13,334 nt of DNA from an uncultured Clostridia bacterium (lineage in GTDB: Bacteria; Bacillota; Clostridia; Oscillospirales; Oscillospiraceae). The DNA lies in the NCBI GenBank assembly GCA_937858235.1, contig CALLZZ010000349.1:1-13334 (forward strand), in the 5' to 3' direction. Below, piece by piece: positions 1 through 6,170 of the stretch. Each line of letters starts with the position of its first letter. Position 1 is the first letter of the stretch. The notes beneath the pieces were generated by a model. It had not been told where the DNA came from, searched no databases, and saw nothing but the letters and a program-made list of their open reading frames with translations. Made by a program: the position numbers and the translations under genes.

Positions 1-88
1 GAATGTGAAGCGGCCAGTTTTTCACTTCCGTTCTGCCCGCCGTGATCTCCTCACCCCATGAAACCGACGAGAGGCCATAGTAGCGCAT
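1..88 (-). other. Open frame fragment beyond the polymerase break, runs off the left edge
   Basis: On the minus strand a frame starting with ATG at 88-86 (MRYYGLSSVSWGEEITAGRT and onward) stays open for 29 codons to the window edge. It is shifted by one base relative to the polymerase frame and begins about where the polymerase stops looking like its family. It does not read like the expected polymerase continuation (palm motif A, DFSAIE-type), so a plain frameshift does not explain it. I see no good Shine-Dalgarno for this ATG, so it may be the tail of another gene joined here rather than a gene start. I do not recognise the peptide. Confidence 0.3.
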
Positions 89-1154
89 CGAAGTCGCCGC
101 AGCGCACAAGAGCGCGGGCCTGTGCCAAGTCCGGCAGGTGATTTTGAGGAAGGTTTTGCATTTGAATAAGCCTGCCGGCCCAGCGGCCGGTTCGGTTAGC
201 TCCGTAAAACTGGAACATTCCGCGCGCGCGGCCGTCGGCGCAGACTGCGTTTTCCATTGCCTGATACTTCTTTACCGAGGATTTGGCGAGCTGCTGCCGG
301 AGGATAAGTACTTCGGCAAGCTCCGGCGGCGCTGTTTTCAAAAGCTCCGCCACAGCCTTTTTCCCGAGCGTGTCCGTTTTCATGCCGTTATCCGCAAGCC
401 ACTGCTTCATCTGCTGCACCGAGTTGGGATTGTCCAGCTCAGTCAGCTTTTTCATGGCCGCGGTCAATTCGGAGCGGGAGCGCCCGTCAATGGCGATAGC
501 CGCTTGTACCAGCGTCATGTCCAGAGCCACACCGCGGTCGTTTATCTCCTGGTCAAGGTGGTATTCCTCCCAGACGCTGTCCGGTACCGGAAACTTTGCG
601 AGCTTCGCCTGAATGGACATCTCAGCCTCAACATCACGAATATTGTATTTTTTGAAATTCAACCACTTATCCGGGGCATGAGCCGGCAGGTTGCGGGTGC
701 GCTGCCTGTTGGCTTTTGTCGGAGTGCAGGGCTGGCAGAAAAATTTGATGAGTTCCTTGCCCTCGGTGAGCTTCTGCTTTTCCAGCCCCAGCACAGCGCC
801 GACGCCCTCCAGTGAAAGCGGCAGACCCATTGTCGCCGCCCATACCATCGAGCACCGCCACGAAGCAGGGGCAATATACTTGCCGGTCGGCAAACCGAGA
901 TACCGCGACAGGCATACTCTTTCAAAGCCGGCGTTGAACGCCCATTTTGTCACGCTTTCATCCGTCAAGGCACCGAGAATGTCAGCCGGAATTTTCTCAC
1001 CGCAGGCAAGGTCGATGACCTGCACCGCACCGCCGTCCACGCTGTAACTGAACAGAAGAATTTCAAAATCCGGTGCTTCGACATAGCGGTAAACACCTGA
1101 TTTGGCAAGGTTTACACTGGAATATGTTTCAATATCAATACTGAGTGATTTCAT
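51..1154 (-). CDS. Family-A phage DNA polymerase, truncated to its exonuclease half
   Basis: This is the N-terminal half of a phage-type DNA polymerase I. The 3'-5' exonuclease motifs are all visible: Exo I D7-I-E9, Exo II N74-AGF-E78, and Exo III Y170-NIR-D174. The later GANRTGRWAGRLIQMQNLPQ stretch is typical of the start of the polymerase domain. The expected palm motifs A, B and C are absent, because the protein stops at 367 residues while intact members are, from memory, roughly 600-700. The last nine residues (LWPLVGFMG) do not look like the family. I chose the ATG at 1154 because AAGGACGG lies about seven bases upstream; a TTG two codons earlier would touch that site. It is the last visible gene of the minus-strand replication operon. 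It is probably non-functional as a polymerase, though the exonuclease domain could still fold. Confidence 0.85.
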   Translation of the reverse strand: MKSLSIDIETYSSVNLAKSGVYRYVEAPDFEILLFSYSVDGGAVQVIDLACGEKIPADILGALTDESVTKWAFNAGFERVCLSRYLGLPTGKYIAPASWRCSMVWAATMGLPLSLEGVGAVLGLEKQKLTEGKELIKFFCQPCTPTKANRQRTRNLPAHAPDKWLNFKKYNIRDVEAEMSIQAKLAKFPVPDSVWEEYHLDQEINDRGVALDMTLVQAAIAIDGRSRSELTAAMKKLTELDNPNSVQQMKQWLADNGMKTDTLGKKAVAELLKTAPPELAEVLILRQQLAKSSVKKYQAMENAVCADGRARGMFQFYGANRTGRWAGRLIQMQNLPQNHLPDLAQARALVRCGDFDALLWPLVGFMG

Positions 1155-1217
1155 AAGCAACCGTCCTTAATAGGAACAAGGCGGCAAAGCAAGCTCTGCC
1201 GCTTTGTCCCTGATGTT

Positions 1218-1400
1218 TTACTTAAAGTCCGCCATGCGCTTTTCGTGGTATTCAAGGTCGCGGGCAGCCTGCGCCTTCTCGCGTTTTTCGCGCTTGCGGT
1301 CATATATTGCGCTCTGAATCACAGAGACAAGGAACCCGACACTGATGCAGAGCCAGATGGCGATAAGGGCGGTAACTAAAACGGTCTGTAAGGTTGTCAT
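1218..1400 (-). CDS. Small single-pass membrane protein (60 aa)
   Basis: A 60-residue protein with one hydrophobic helix at about residues 8-29 (LVTALIAIWLCISVGFLVSV) followed by a highly charged, coiled-coil-prone tail rich in K, R and E (residues 34-60). It starts at ATG 1400 behind AAAGGTG at a normal distance, and lies between the DUF2815 gene and the polymerase in the same operon. I do not recognise a named family. The topology suggests an N-terminal membrane anchor with a cytoplasmic charged tail, perhaps tethering a phage or element replication factor. Function is unknown. Confidence 0.7.
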   Translation of the reverse strand: MTTLQTVLVTALIAIWLCISVGFLVSVIQSAIYDRKREKREKAQAARDLEYHEKRMADFK

Positions 1401-1420
1401 GTATTTTCACCTTTCCTTTC

Positions 1421-1996
1421 TCAGTTCAAAAAATCGTCGTCATCGTCGGTGGCAAAGTCGGACTCCGCGCTTGCCTTGCCGCCGAGAGGCTCCCCGTCGC
1501 GGATTTTCTGCAGGTTGTTGAGCCCGCAGGCGATGCCCTTATTGCCATTGGAATTAAAAGCGTAAAAGCTGATGCTTGCCCTGCCGTACACGCCGGAGTA
1601 AACCTCCGAGCGGGTCAGAATCGGATTGCGGTCAGCGTCCACAATGCCGGGAGCAGTAGTCGCGTTGGCGTTGATGAAGTAGGCGTTGGCGTAGGCTTCA
1701 TCATCGGGGCGTTCGGTGTCGCCGTCGCGCAGCGGGGTTTTGAGAGCCGCCAGCGGAGGCACAGATTTACCGTTGCCCTTGAGCTTGGATTCTCCCTCGT
1801 GGTAAGCCGCCTCAATAGCCGCCTTGATCTTGGCAAGCGTTTTGGTGTCGGACTTCGGAATAATCAGGCTGACGGAGAACTTCGGCGTACCGCCGTTGAT
1901 AGACTTCGGCTCCCAGACATTGGCGTAAGACCAGCGGGTGCCCGGACCAGTGATGACCTTCATCGGGTTGTTGACCTTTGTGATGTTGTTATTCAT
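1421..1996 (-). CDS. DUF2815 phage protein, probable ssDNA-binding protein
   Basis: This 191-residue protein matches DUF2815 as I remember it: an early VITGPGTRWSYANVWEPKS block, a KFSVSLIIPKSD strand-rich segment, a central lysine-rich helix, and SGVYGRASISFYAFN near the C-terminus. It ends in a strongly acidic tail (DFATDDDDDFLN), like the tails that single-stranded DNA-binding proteins use to recruit partners. That tail and its place between a nuclease-like gene and a DNA polymerase support a role coating ssDNA in phage replication or recombination; this is inferred, not shown. I chose ATG 1996 because a GGAGGAAAA site lies just upstream, inside the end of the DUF2800 gene. The frame is open further upstream but only as out-of-frame DUF2800 sequence. 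The two genes overlap by 8 bases, suggesting translational coupling. Confidence 0.88.
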   Translation of the reverse strand: MNNNITKVNNPMKVITGPGTRWSYANVWEPKSINGGTPKFSVSLIIPKSDTKTLAKIKAAIEAAYHEGESKLKGNGKSVPPLAALKTPLRDGDTERPDDEAYANAYFINANATTAPGIVDADRNPILTRSEVYSGVYGRASISFYAFNSNGNKGIACGLNNLQKIRDGEPLGGKASAESDFATDDDDDFLN

Positions 1997-3146
1997 AATC
2001 GTTTTCCTCCATAAAATCATTTTTGGCTTGCTCAGCGCGCTGAGCATGTTGATATGCCGGACGTTTATCGCTCTCCGGCACGAGCGTGGGTTTGCCCTGC
2101 GGCTTTTCAATGTAGGCCGCGAGGAGATCGTCAAAGCGGGATTTGCCGAGCAGCTTCTGCATGGCGGTGACGCCCAGCACCTTGTGCTCATAGGGGTCAA
2201 TGCCTATGCTTTCAACAGCACTGGCAACAGCTGTTTCGTTTGTATACCTGCGGTTGGAGCGGCCTTCAACCAGCTTCCAGCCGTGCCACTTTTTTCCGCT
2301 GAGCGCTTGCCGGAGCGCGTATTCCTTAATGTCTGCCGCCCATGAAACAAGGTCGTCAACGCGGACAAGAATTTCCTCGACTTCTTCATCCGTCAACAGC
2401 GGCGGCAGCTTGAAGTCGTAGCGGGCAAGCTCCAGATTGGCTTCGGCTCTGGCACGGCAGTCGTGCTTTGCCTTGCAAAAGCCGCACCACTCACCGCACA
2501 GGAAGTTTCCGTCGCCGGCAAAGGCAAGGTCTGCTGTGGGCCCCAGCACCTCATCCGCCCAGCGGTAAAGCTCATCCTTTGAAAGCTCGTAGGTGCTGAC
2601 ATTGTCGCGGCGGGGCTGGTAGATGGTCATGCGCACCGAGTCGATGTCGTAGATGCCGTCGAACAACTCAAGTGCTCCAAGGGCATAACACTGGGCTTGC
2701 GAATTTTCCTCCGCGCTTACGAGCACACCCAGACCGTGTTTGTAGTCGATGATCTGTAAGGTGCCGTCCGCGATGATGATGCAGTCGGCAGTACCGAAGC
2801 CGCCCTCCACCCAGCGGGAGAAATCCACCCGCTGTTCGATGAGAACAACCGGATCGGCGCAGGTCTGCTTTGCCGCTTCCACCTGTTCGAGCACATAGGC
2901 CGCATAATCGGCGGCGCATTCCTCCATTTCAGAGTTGTACCAGCTCAGATTTTCAGTCGGGTTAGTCGCTTCCATGCCCAGCGCCTGCCGGAGCTTGTAC
3001 TCACAAAGCGCATGAGCATCGGTGCCTTCGGCGGCGTAGTCGCTGCCCTTATCGTCGTAGCTCTCGCAGAGTCTGGCGGACGGCGGGCAGTGGAGCCAAC
3101 GGTCAGCACTGGATGCGGAGAGCACTGCATGTCCTTTAGGTGGCAT
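1989..3146 (-). CDS. DUF2800 protein, PD-(D/E)XK (Cas4/RecB-like) nuclease
   Basis: A 385-residue member of the DUF2800 phage family. The N-terminus has the SSADRWLHCPPSARL block with C20, followed by AAEGTDAHALCEY (residues 38-50). The nuclease core is visible as GTAD (118-121) then IID134-Y-K136, the D...DxK pattern of PD-(D/E)XK enzymes. Cysteines C217, C221, C224 and C230 follow; with C20 they resemble the iron-sulfur cluster ligands of Cas4/AddB-type nucleases. A DNA-processing role with the neighbouring ssDNA-binding protein and polymerase is likely, probably in element replication or recombination. The start at ATG 3146 has GGAGGG upstream and overlaps the end of the previous gene by 11 bases. 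Nuclease activity is inferred from the motif only. Confidence 0.88.
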   Translation of the reverse strand: MPPKGHAVLSASSADRWLHCPPSARLCESYDDKGSDYAAEGTDAHALCEYKLRQALGMEATNPTENLSWYNSEMEECAADYAAYVLEQVEAAKQTCADPVVLIEQRVDFSRWVEGGFGTADCIIIADGTLQIIDYKHGLGVLVSAEENSQAQCYALGALELFDGIYDIDSVRMTIYQPRRDNVSTYELSKDELYRWADEVLGPTADLAFAGDGNFLCGEWCGFCKAKHDCRARAEANLELARYDFKLPPLLTDEEVEEILVRVDDLVSWAADIKEYALRQALSGKKWHGWKLVEGRSNRRYTNETAVASAVESIGIDPYEHKVLGVTAMQKLLGKSRFDDLLAAYIEKPQGKPTLVPESDKRPAYQHAQRAEQAKNDFMEENDYE

Positions 3147-3447
3147 CGGTCAGTCCCTCCGCATCTGCAAGCAGCGCCTTGTAGTTTGCCGGGTCAACGC
3201 CCGACAGCTTATTGGCACCGTACTTCTGGAGCAGAGAGCGAATCTGAGCGGTGAAGCCCGCGCGGGACTTGTTCGCCAGCACGGCTCTGACCGCTTCCAG
3301 TGTCAACACCGGCTCGACAGACGCGGATTCAGGCTCCGGCTCATTGCTGCTGAACTGCTCCGCCAGCCAGTTGGCAGCTTGGTTAATCGCAGTAGCGGCG
3401 TTGCGCAGTTCTTCGATGGTCGCAGCCATTTCGCTCATTTTGCTCAT
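3136..3447 (-). CDS. Conserved small phage protein (103 aa), function unknown
   Basis: A 103-residue soluble protein. The N-terminal half (MAATIEELRNAATAINQAANWLAEQF) is helical, then there is an acidic linker rich in E, P and S, and a C-terminal helical part (LTLEAVRAVLANKSRAGFTAQIRSLLQKYGA). From memory, close relatives occur just upstream of DUF2800 in many Clostridia prophages. They are often labelled as an rRNA biogenesis protein Rrp5, a name I regard as a misannotation. The layout of a helical oligomerisation part plus a small C-terminal domain would fit an accessory replication or recombination factor, but no function can be assigned. Start ATG 3447 has a perfect AAGGAGG seven bases upstream. 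Confidence 0.8.
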   Translation of the reverse strand: MSKMSEMAATIEELRNAATAINQAANWLAEQFSSNEPEPESASVEPVLTLEAVRAVLANKSRAGFTAQIRSLLQKYGANKLSGVDPANYKALLADAEGLTDAT

Positions 3448-3598
3448 CTGATTTTCCTCCTTCGGTGGTTTGGCATTGTCCGGCGAGCAAAGTCAGTTTT
3501 CTTGCCAGCCGCATGGACACAACGCTGATCTGAGTGAGAACATCCACAAGCTCATCGTCTGCGGCGCTGTATCTGGGTTTTGTTTGGGTCTGATACAT
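3383..3598 (-). CDS. Small phage protein (71 aa) with an unusually long overlap into the next gene
   Basis: A 71-residue frame starting at ATG 3598 behind GAGGAGGTG. The first 45 residues (YSAADDELVDVLTQISVVSMRLARKLTLLAGQ and flanks) look like a real protein: an amphipathic helical segment ending in a basic patch. The last 20 or so residues are low in hydrophobics and run 65 bases into the next gene, through that gene's Shine-Dalgarno and start. Either the overlap is real or a nearby stop has been lost by mutation, so that the C-terminus is read from out-of-frame sequence of the neighbour. I do not recognise a domain. A longer frame exists upstream to 3742 but would cross the terminator and lacks a ribosome site. 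Confidence 0.5.
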   Translation of the reverse strand: MYQTQTKPRYSAADDELVDVLTQISVVSMRLARKLTLLAGQCQTTEGGKSDEQNERNGCDHRRTAQRRYCD

Positions 3599-3689
3599 TT
3601 CATTTTCACCTCCTCGGAAGGAGCGGTTGTCGTTTTGCTCTTTCCACTTCCCACTGGAGATGAGCAGCCCCGTTTGACGAAGGTAAAAG

Positions 3690-3733
3690 AGAAAAATCAA
3701 AAAAATCTCCAGCCGGTGATGAGCCGACTGGAG
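3690..3733 (-). terminator. Strong intrinsic terminator after the sigma-like gene
   Basis: Read on the minus strand, a 10-pair stem (CTCCAGTCGG and CCGGCTGGAG, one G-T wobble) encloses a 7-base loop CTCATCA, and is followed directly by ATTTTTTTGATTTTT. It begins 8 bases after the stop codon of the sigma-like gene. This is a textbook rho-independent terminator. It separates that gene from the rest of the minus-strand operon. Confidence 0.85.
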
Positions 3734-3741
3734 AGGGTACA

Positions 3742-4266
3742 TTAAAACATATCCGGGTATTCGCTCTTCATGAGCTGCGTCGCTTTTTTGAGACGAGAGA
3801 GATACGTGGTGCGTGAGATGCCGATAACACCCGCAATCTCGGTGTCCGTCAGTCCGGCAAGACGGAGTTCGCCAATGCGTTTTGCTTCCGGCATGATTTC
3901 TGTAAGCCGCGCAAAAAGTTGCTCCAACATGAGCTTGTCTGTCACGACCTCTTCAATGCTGGGGGAGCCATCCTCCAGCTTGTCCAGCATGGTGGTTTCG
4001 TCACCGTTTTCGTTCTCGATGGTGTAATCCAAAGAATGCACATCACCGGCTGAGCGATACGGGCAGACTAGGCAATCACCGTCGCAAACCCATGTTTTAC
4101 TCTTGGGGCATTGACACCTTCCGTGGTTTTGCGCCCGGTCGCGGGTTGACCAAATGTCGCGGTAGTAGCCGTAATACTGCTCTTTCGTCACCTCAACCCA
4201 CTCCTTGAGGCGAGGGATGTAGACCTTGTAACTCTTGTTTGTCTGCTGATTGTCGTTGGTTTTCAT
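3742..4266 (-). CDS. Sigma-70-like transcription factor of a phage or mobile element
   Basis: A 174-residue protein. The C-terminal third is a sigma region-4-like helix-turn-helix: LRLAGLTDTEIAGVIGISRTTYLSRLKKATQLM, a recognition-helix pattern seen in sigma-70-type regulators. The middle has a cysteine cluster (CQCPKSKTWVCDGDCLVC) that probably binds zinc. The N-terminus (YKVYIPRLKEWVEVTKEQYYGYYRDIW) is the segment usual in this phage group. The likely role is transcription control of the element's own early or late genes. I chose ATG 4266 because GGAGG lies seven bases upstream; the frame extends to 4305 but that part would be leader, not protein. The gene is first in the minus-strand unit, has its own terminator and carries a structured leader described separately. 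Confidence 0.8.
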   Translation of the reverse strand: MKTNDNQQTNKSYKVYIPRLKEWVEVTKEQYYGYYRDIWSTRDRAQNHGRCQCPKSKTWVCDGDCLVCPYRSAGDVHSLDYTIENENGDETTMLDKLEDGSPSIEEVVTDKLMLEQLFARLTEIMPEAKRIGELRLAGLTDTEIAGVIGISRTTYLSRLKKATQLMKSEYPDMF

Positions 4267-4268
4267 TT

Positions 4269-4315
4269 GATTTCCTCCAAAAAAGTGATTTGCGAGAAAT
4301 CGCAAGGAGGAAATC
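4269..4315 (-). promoter_or_regulatory. Leader hairpin hiding the ribosome binding site of the sigma-like gene
   Basis: In the minus-strand transcript the order is GATTTCCTCC (4315-4306), a small hairpin TTGCGA-TTTC-TCGCAA (4305-4290), ATCACTTTTTT, then GGAGGAAATC (4278-4269) and the ATG at 4266. The first and last ten bases are perfectly complementary, so the Shine-Dalgarno can be fully paired with an upstream anti-Shine-Dalgarno. The inner hairpin followed by six T residues also looks like a weak terminator. This would limit translation of the sigma-like gene until the structure opens. The base complementarity is plain in the sequence; the regulatory role is inferred. Confidence 0.6.
4291..4308 (-). 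repeat. Left arm of an 18-base inverted repeat around the promoter
   Basis: Read on the minus strand (4308 to 4291) this is TCCTTGCGATTTCTCGCA. It matches the plus-strand arm at 4451-4468 at 16 of 18 positions. The arms enclose 142 bases containing the rightward promoter. This arm overlaps the leader hairpin of the sigma-like gene. Confidence 0.6.
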
Positions 4316-4347
4316 CTGAAGTTTGGCGTAAATTCACACTTGTGTCA

Positions 4348-4376
4348 TTGTGTTTTGAGTTAGAGCGTGATATAAT
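4348..4376 (+). promoter_or_regulatory. Extended -10 sigma-70/SigA promoter for the defence operon
   Basis: TTGTGT (4348-4353) and a perfect TATAAT (4371-4376) are 17 bases apart, and TG at 4368-4369 gives an extended -10 (TGATATAAT). Transcription should start near 4383 and run right into the nine-gene defence operon, leaving a long leader of about 180 bases before the likely first start codon. The same region is upstream of the divergent sigma-like gene, for which I see no equally clear promoter. Confidence 0.7.
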
Positions 4377-4450
4377 GATTTAGTAGTGTTTAGTGTGAGC
4401 TGTGAAATCCAGTTCGCTTCAAAACTACCGCGCAACAACATCAAAAAATG

Positions 4451-4468
4451 TCCCTGCGATTTCTCACA
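4451..4468 (+). repeat. Right arm of the 18-base inverted repeat
   Basis: TCCCTGCGATTTCTCACA on the plus strand pairs with the arm at 4291-4308 (minus strand). This arm is also an imperfect hairpin by itself (CCTGCGA-TTTC-TCACAGG, 4453-4470, one mismatch). On the minus strand it is followed by GACATTTTTT, again a weak terminator shape. It lies in the 5' leader of the rightward transcript. Confidence 0.55.
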
Positions 4469-4480
4469 GGAACATGAAAT

Positions 4481-4535
4481 AGTTCGCCGACTTCGGCAGC
4501 CATACTTTGCAGAGTTGGCAGGAGTTCGCCGAGTT
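4481..4535 (+). repeat. Direct repeat AGTTCGCCGASTT in the leader of the defence operon
   Basis: AGTTCGCCGACTT at 4481-4493 and AGTTCGCCGAGTT at 4523-4535 match at 12 of 13 positions and start 42 bases apart, i.e. four helical turns. They lie between the promoter and the first gene. This spacing would suit a regulator bound on one face of the DNA; that is inference. Confidence 0.4.
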
Positions 4536-4560
4536 GGTTTTTGAAAAGTGGTGGCAAACT

Positions 4561-5496
4561 ATGGAAAACAAAGTCAAGCAACGTCTTTGCGGCGGCACTT
4601 TTTTCACTCTGTTCTTAAGGGCGAGAAAACCGTTGCTTGGTGCAAACAAATACTACGATGGAAAATTGGAGCCTTATTCGGAGCCGATAGCTCTCTTTGA
4701 GTTATCAAAGGTTGTAGTTCCAGACTGGCAGAATATTTTCGTTTATGCGAAGAGTACCTGCGGCGGTAATACCTCGGAATATAAAAACTGCAAAAATGAG
4801 GGCGGTATTTTATTCCCATTTAGTGATGCTACAGCGTTGACCTCTTTTGACCGGCGTGTTAAAGAACAATACGCTTCTGCACTACATGAAATGTGCGTCG
4901 TGACAGAATTATTAATCGATACCGGCAGCGCAGAACGAGATAAAATGCTTGTTGAAGAGTTGCTTGCTTTAATCGACATTGACGACTCCATCGATGTCGC
5001 ACAACCGTTTTATGTTTTGGAGCATGGCGGCTCTGTCACAAAATCGGAGCTCCGTGGATTAAACGATATATGTTTACAGTCCTTTTTGCTGGGTGTTTGG
5101 CATTACGCTGTTACACGCCCCGAAAAGAATACGTTTGGAAAAGAGACGATTGACTTCTGGTGTCCTTCGACCGGTGGCGGCAAACGCGAATACAATGGAG
5201 GCCTTCACGAACTATTTGACAGAAAGATTACCATTTCTTATTACAAGACCACCGAAAGTACTGCTGAAGAGGAAACTGGTGCAGATGATTCCGAGCGTGA
5301 TACAGTGATCGTCGAAACGGAAAACTGCTCTGGGGAAGAAGCACAAAAAGAACCCGCTGCATCAAGTACGACACAGCAGGTCTTAAATACAAATCCGACA
5401 TTTAACACTTTTAATTTCAACGCGCCTATTCACACCTTTAATAATCAGGTTGGAACAGTAGTCAACAATTACGGAGGCAAAAAAGATGAACAATAA
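4561..5496 (+). CDS. Unrecognised defence-operon protein A with a C-terminal FNAPI/NNY motif
   Basis: A 311-residue protein I cannot place in a family. The N-terminus (RLCGGTFFTLFLRARKP, residues about 7-23) reads like a conserved helix. The body to about residue 225 is mixed alpha/beta with no Walker, nuclease or methylase motif that I can see. Then comes an acidic, serine- and threonine-rich linker (about 230-280), and the C-terminus ends in FNFNAPIHTF-x8-NNYGG, a motif repeated at the start of the next protein with identical spacing. It is the first gene of the plus-strand operon. The start is uncertain: ATG 4561 has only a weak GTGGTGG site; TTG 4534 has GGAG nine bases upstream; the frame is open back to TTG 4507. 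It overlaps the next gene by 11 bases, so the two are probably translated together. Confidence 0.75.
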   Translation: MENKVKQRLCGGTFFTLFLRARKPLLGANKYYDGKLEPYSEPIALFELSKVVVPDWQNIFVYAKSTCGGNTSEYKNCKNEGGILFPFSDATALTSFDRRVKEQYASALHEMCVVTELLIDTGSAERDKMLVEELLALIDIDDSIDVAQPFYVLEHGGSVTKSELRGLNDICLQSFLLGVWHYAVTRPEKNTFGKETIDFWCPSTGGGKREYNGGLHELFDRKITISYYKTTESTAEEETGADDSERDTVIVETENCSGEEAQKEPAASSTTQQVLNTNPTFNTFNFNAPIHTFNNQVGTVVNNYGGKKDEQ

Positions 5497-6127
5497 ACTT
5501 CAACCAGCGCCTCCAAGCAAAGTGCATTGCAGCGATGTGCCAAGCACAAATAATTTCAATGCGCCAATAGATACTTTTGTTGCGCATACTGATGCCGTGC
5601 AGAACAATTACTATTTGGGTGGCCCCAGCTTACCAACCGATAGACCACCACAAGGCTTTGGTGCTCCGCCCAGAATGGATACAGCGTTTTACAATCTCTT
5701 TGTAATCACATGCGAATCTGTCGATTCGTCAAATGGTTTCAGTATTCCGAAAGAACAGGCGCTGCAGGATACGGATGAAGACATTGTGTCCGCTCTTACG
5801 ATGCTTGGAGAGCTGGAATTAACCGCAATCAGGAGTTACCCGACGATTGTCGCCACAAAAAATCACGGTTGTGGGACGACGAACAGTTGGCATCGCGCCT
5901 CATATGGATTTCTCAATGATATCGTTGTACGAGACAATACGATACTGTTTTGTTTTTCCAAGTTGAATGACATCCCGCAGCAGGTCTTAATTTCGAATGC
6001 AAGTAACTTATGCATAGGCAAGGCCAGCGCATTTAATGAGTTCGACCGCCCGCACTGGTCAGTAAAACGCCTGAATATAATTGAAGCCCTGAGAAGCGTG
6101 GGCGTTATTATTACGGTTCTAACTTAA
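5486..6127 (+). CDS. Unrecognised defence-operon protein B with an N-terminal FNAPI/NNY motif
   Basis: A 213-residue protein of unknown family. Residues about 22-45 carry NNFNAPIDTF-x8-NNYYLGG, matching the tail of protein A with the same eight-residue gap. A proline- and glycine-rich linker (about 46-63) follows. The remaining 150 residues look like a compact globular domain with alternating strands and helices (FYNLFVITCESV, VSALTMLGELELTAIRSYP, DIVVRDNTILFCFSKLND, IIEALRSVGVIITVLT). A GHGC-like segment (NHGCGTTNSWH) with two histidines could be functional but is not a motif I can name. Start ATG 5486 has GGAGG eight bases upstream. The shared motif and coupled translation suggest A and B form a complex or bind one partner. 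Confidence 0.75.
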   Translation: MNNKLQPAPPSKVHCSDVPSTNNFNAPIDTFVAHTDAVQNNYYLGGPSLPTDRPPQGFGAPPRMDTAFYNLFVITCESVDSSNGFSIPKEQALQDTDEDIVSALTMLGELELTAIRSYPTIVATKNHGCGTTNSWHRASYGFLNDIVVRDNTILFCFSKLNDIPQQVLISNASNLCIGKASAFNEFDRPHWSVKRLNIIEALRSVGVIITVLT

Positions 6128-6170
6128 GATCGTATAACTCATGATAATGAATAATAGTGGAGGTAAAACC

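Noticed and set aside
138..815. 225-codon open frame on the plus strand
   Set aside because: Antisense to the polymerase exonuclease domain; no ribosome site and no family-like sequence.
1997..2200. N-terminal extension of the DUF2815 frame
   Set aside because: This stretch is out-of-frame DUF2800 coding sequence; the good ribosome site and the family start point to ATG 1996.
4448..4477. Nine-codon leader peptide (MSLRFLTGT)
   Set aside because: No Shine-Dalgarno upstream and no run of regulatory codons; mentioned only as part of the leader.
6111..6138. Possible promoter before the HTH gene (TTACGG and TATAAC)
   Set aside because: The spacing of 16 is acceptable but the -35 match is poor; not enough to call.
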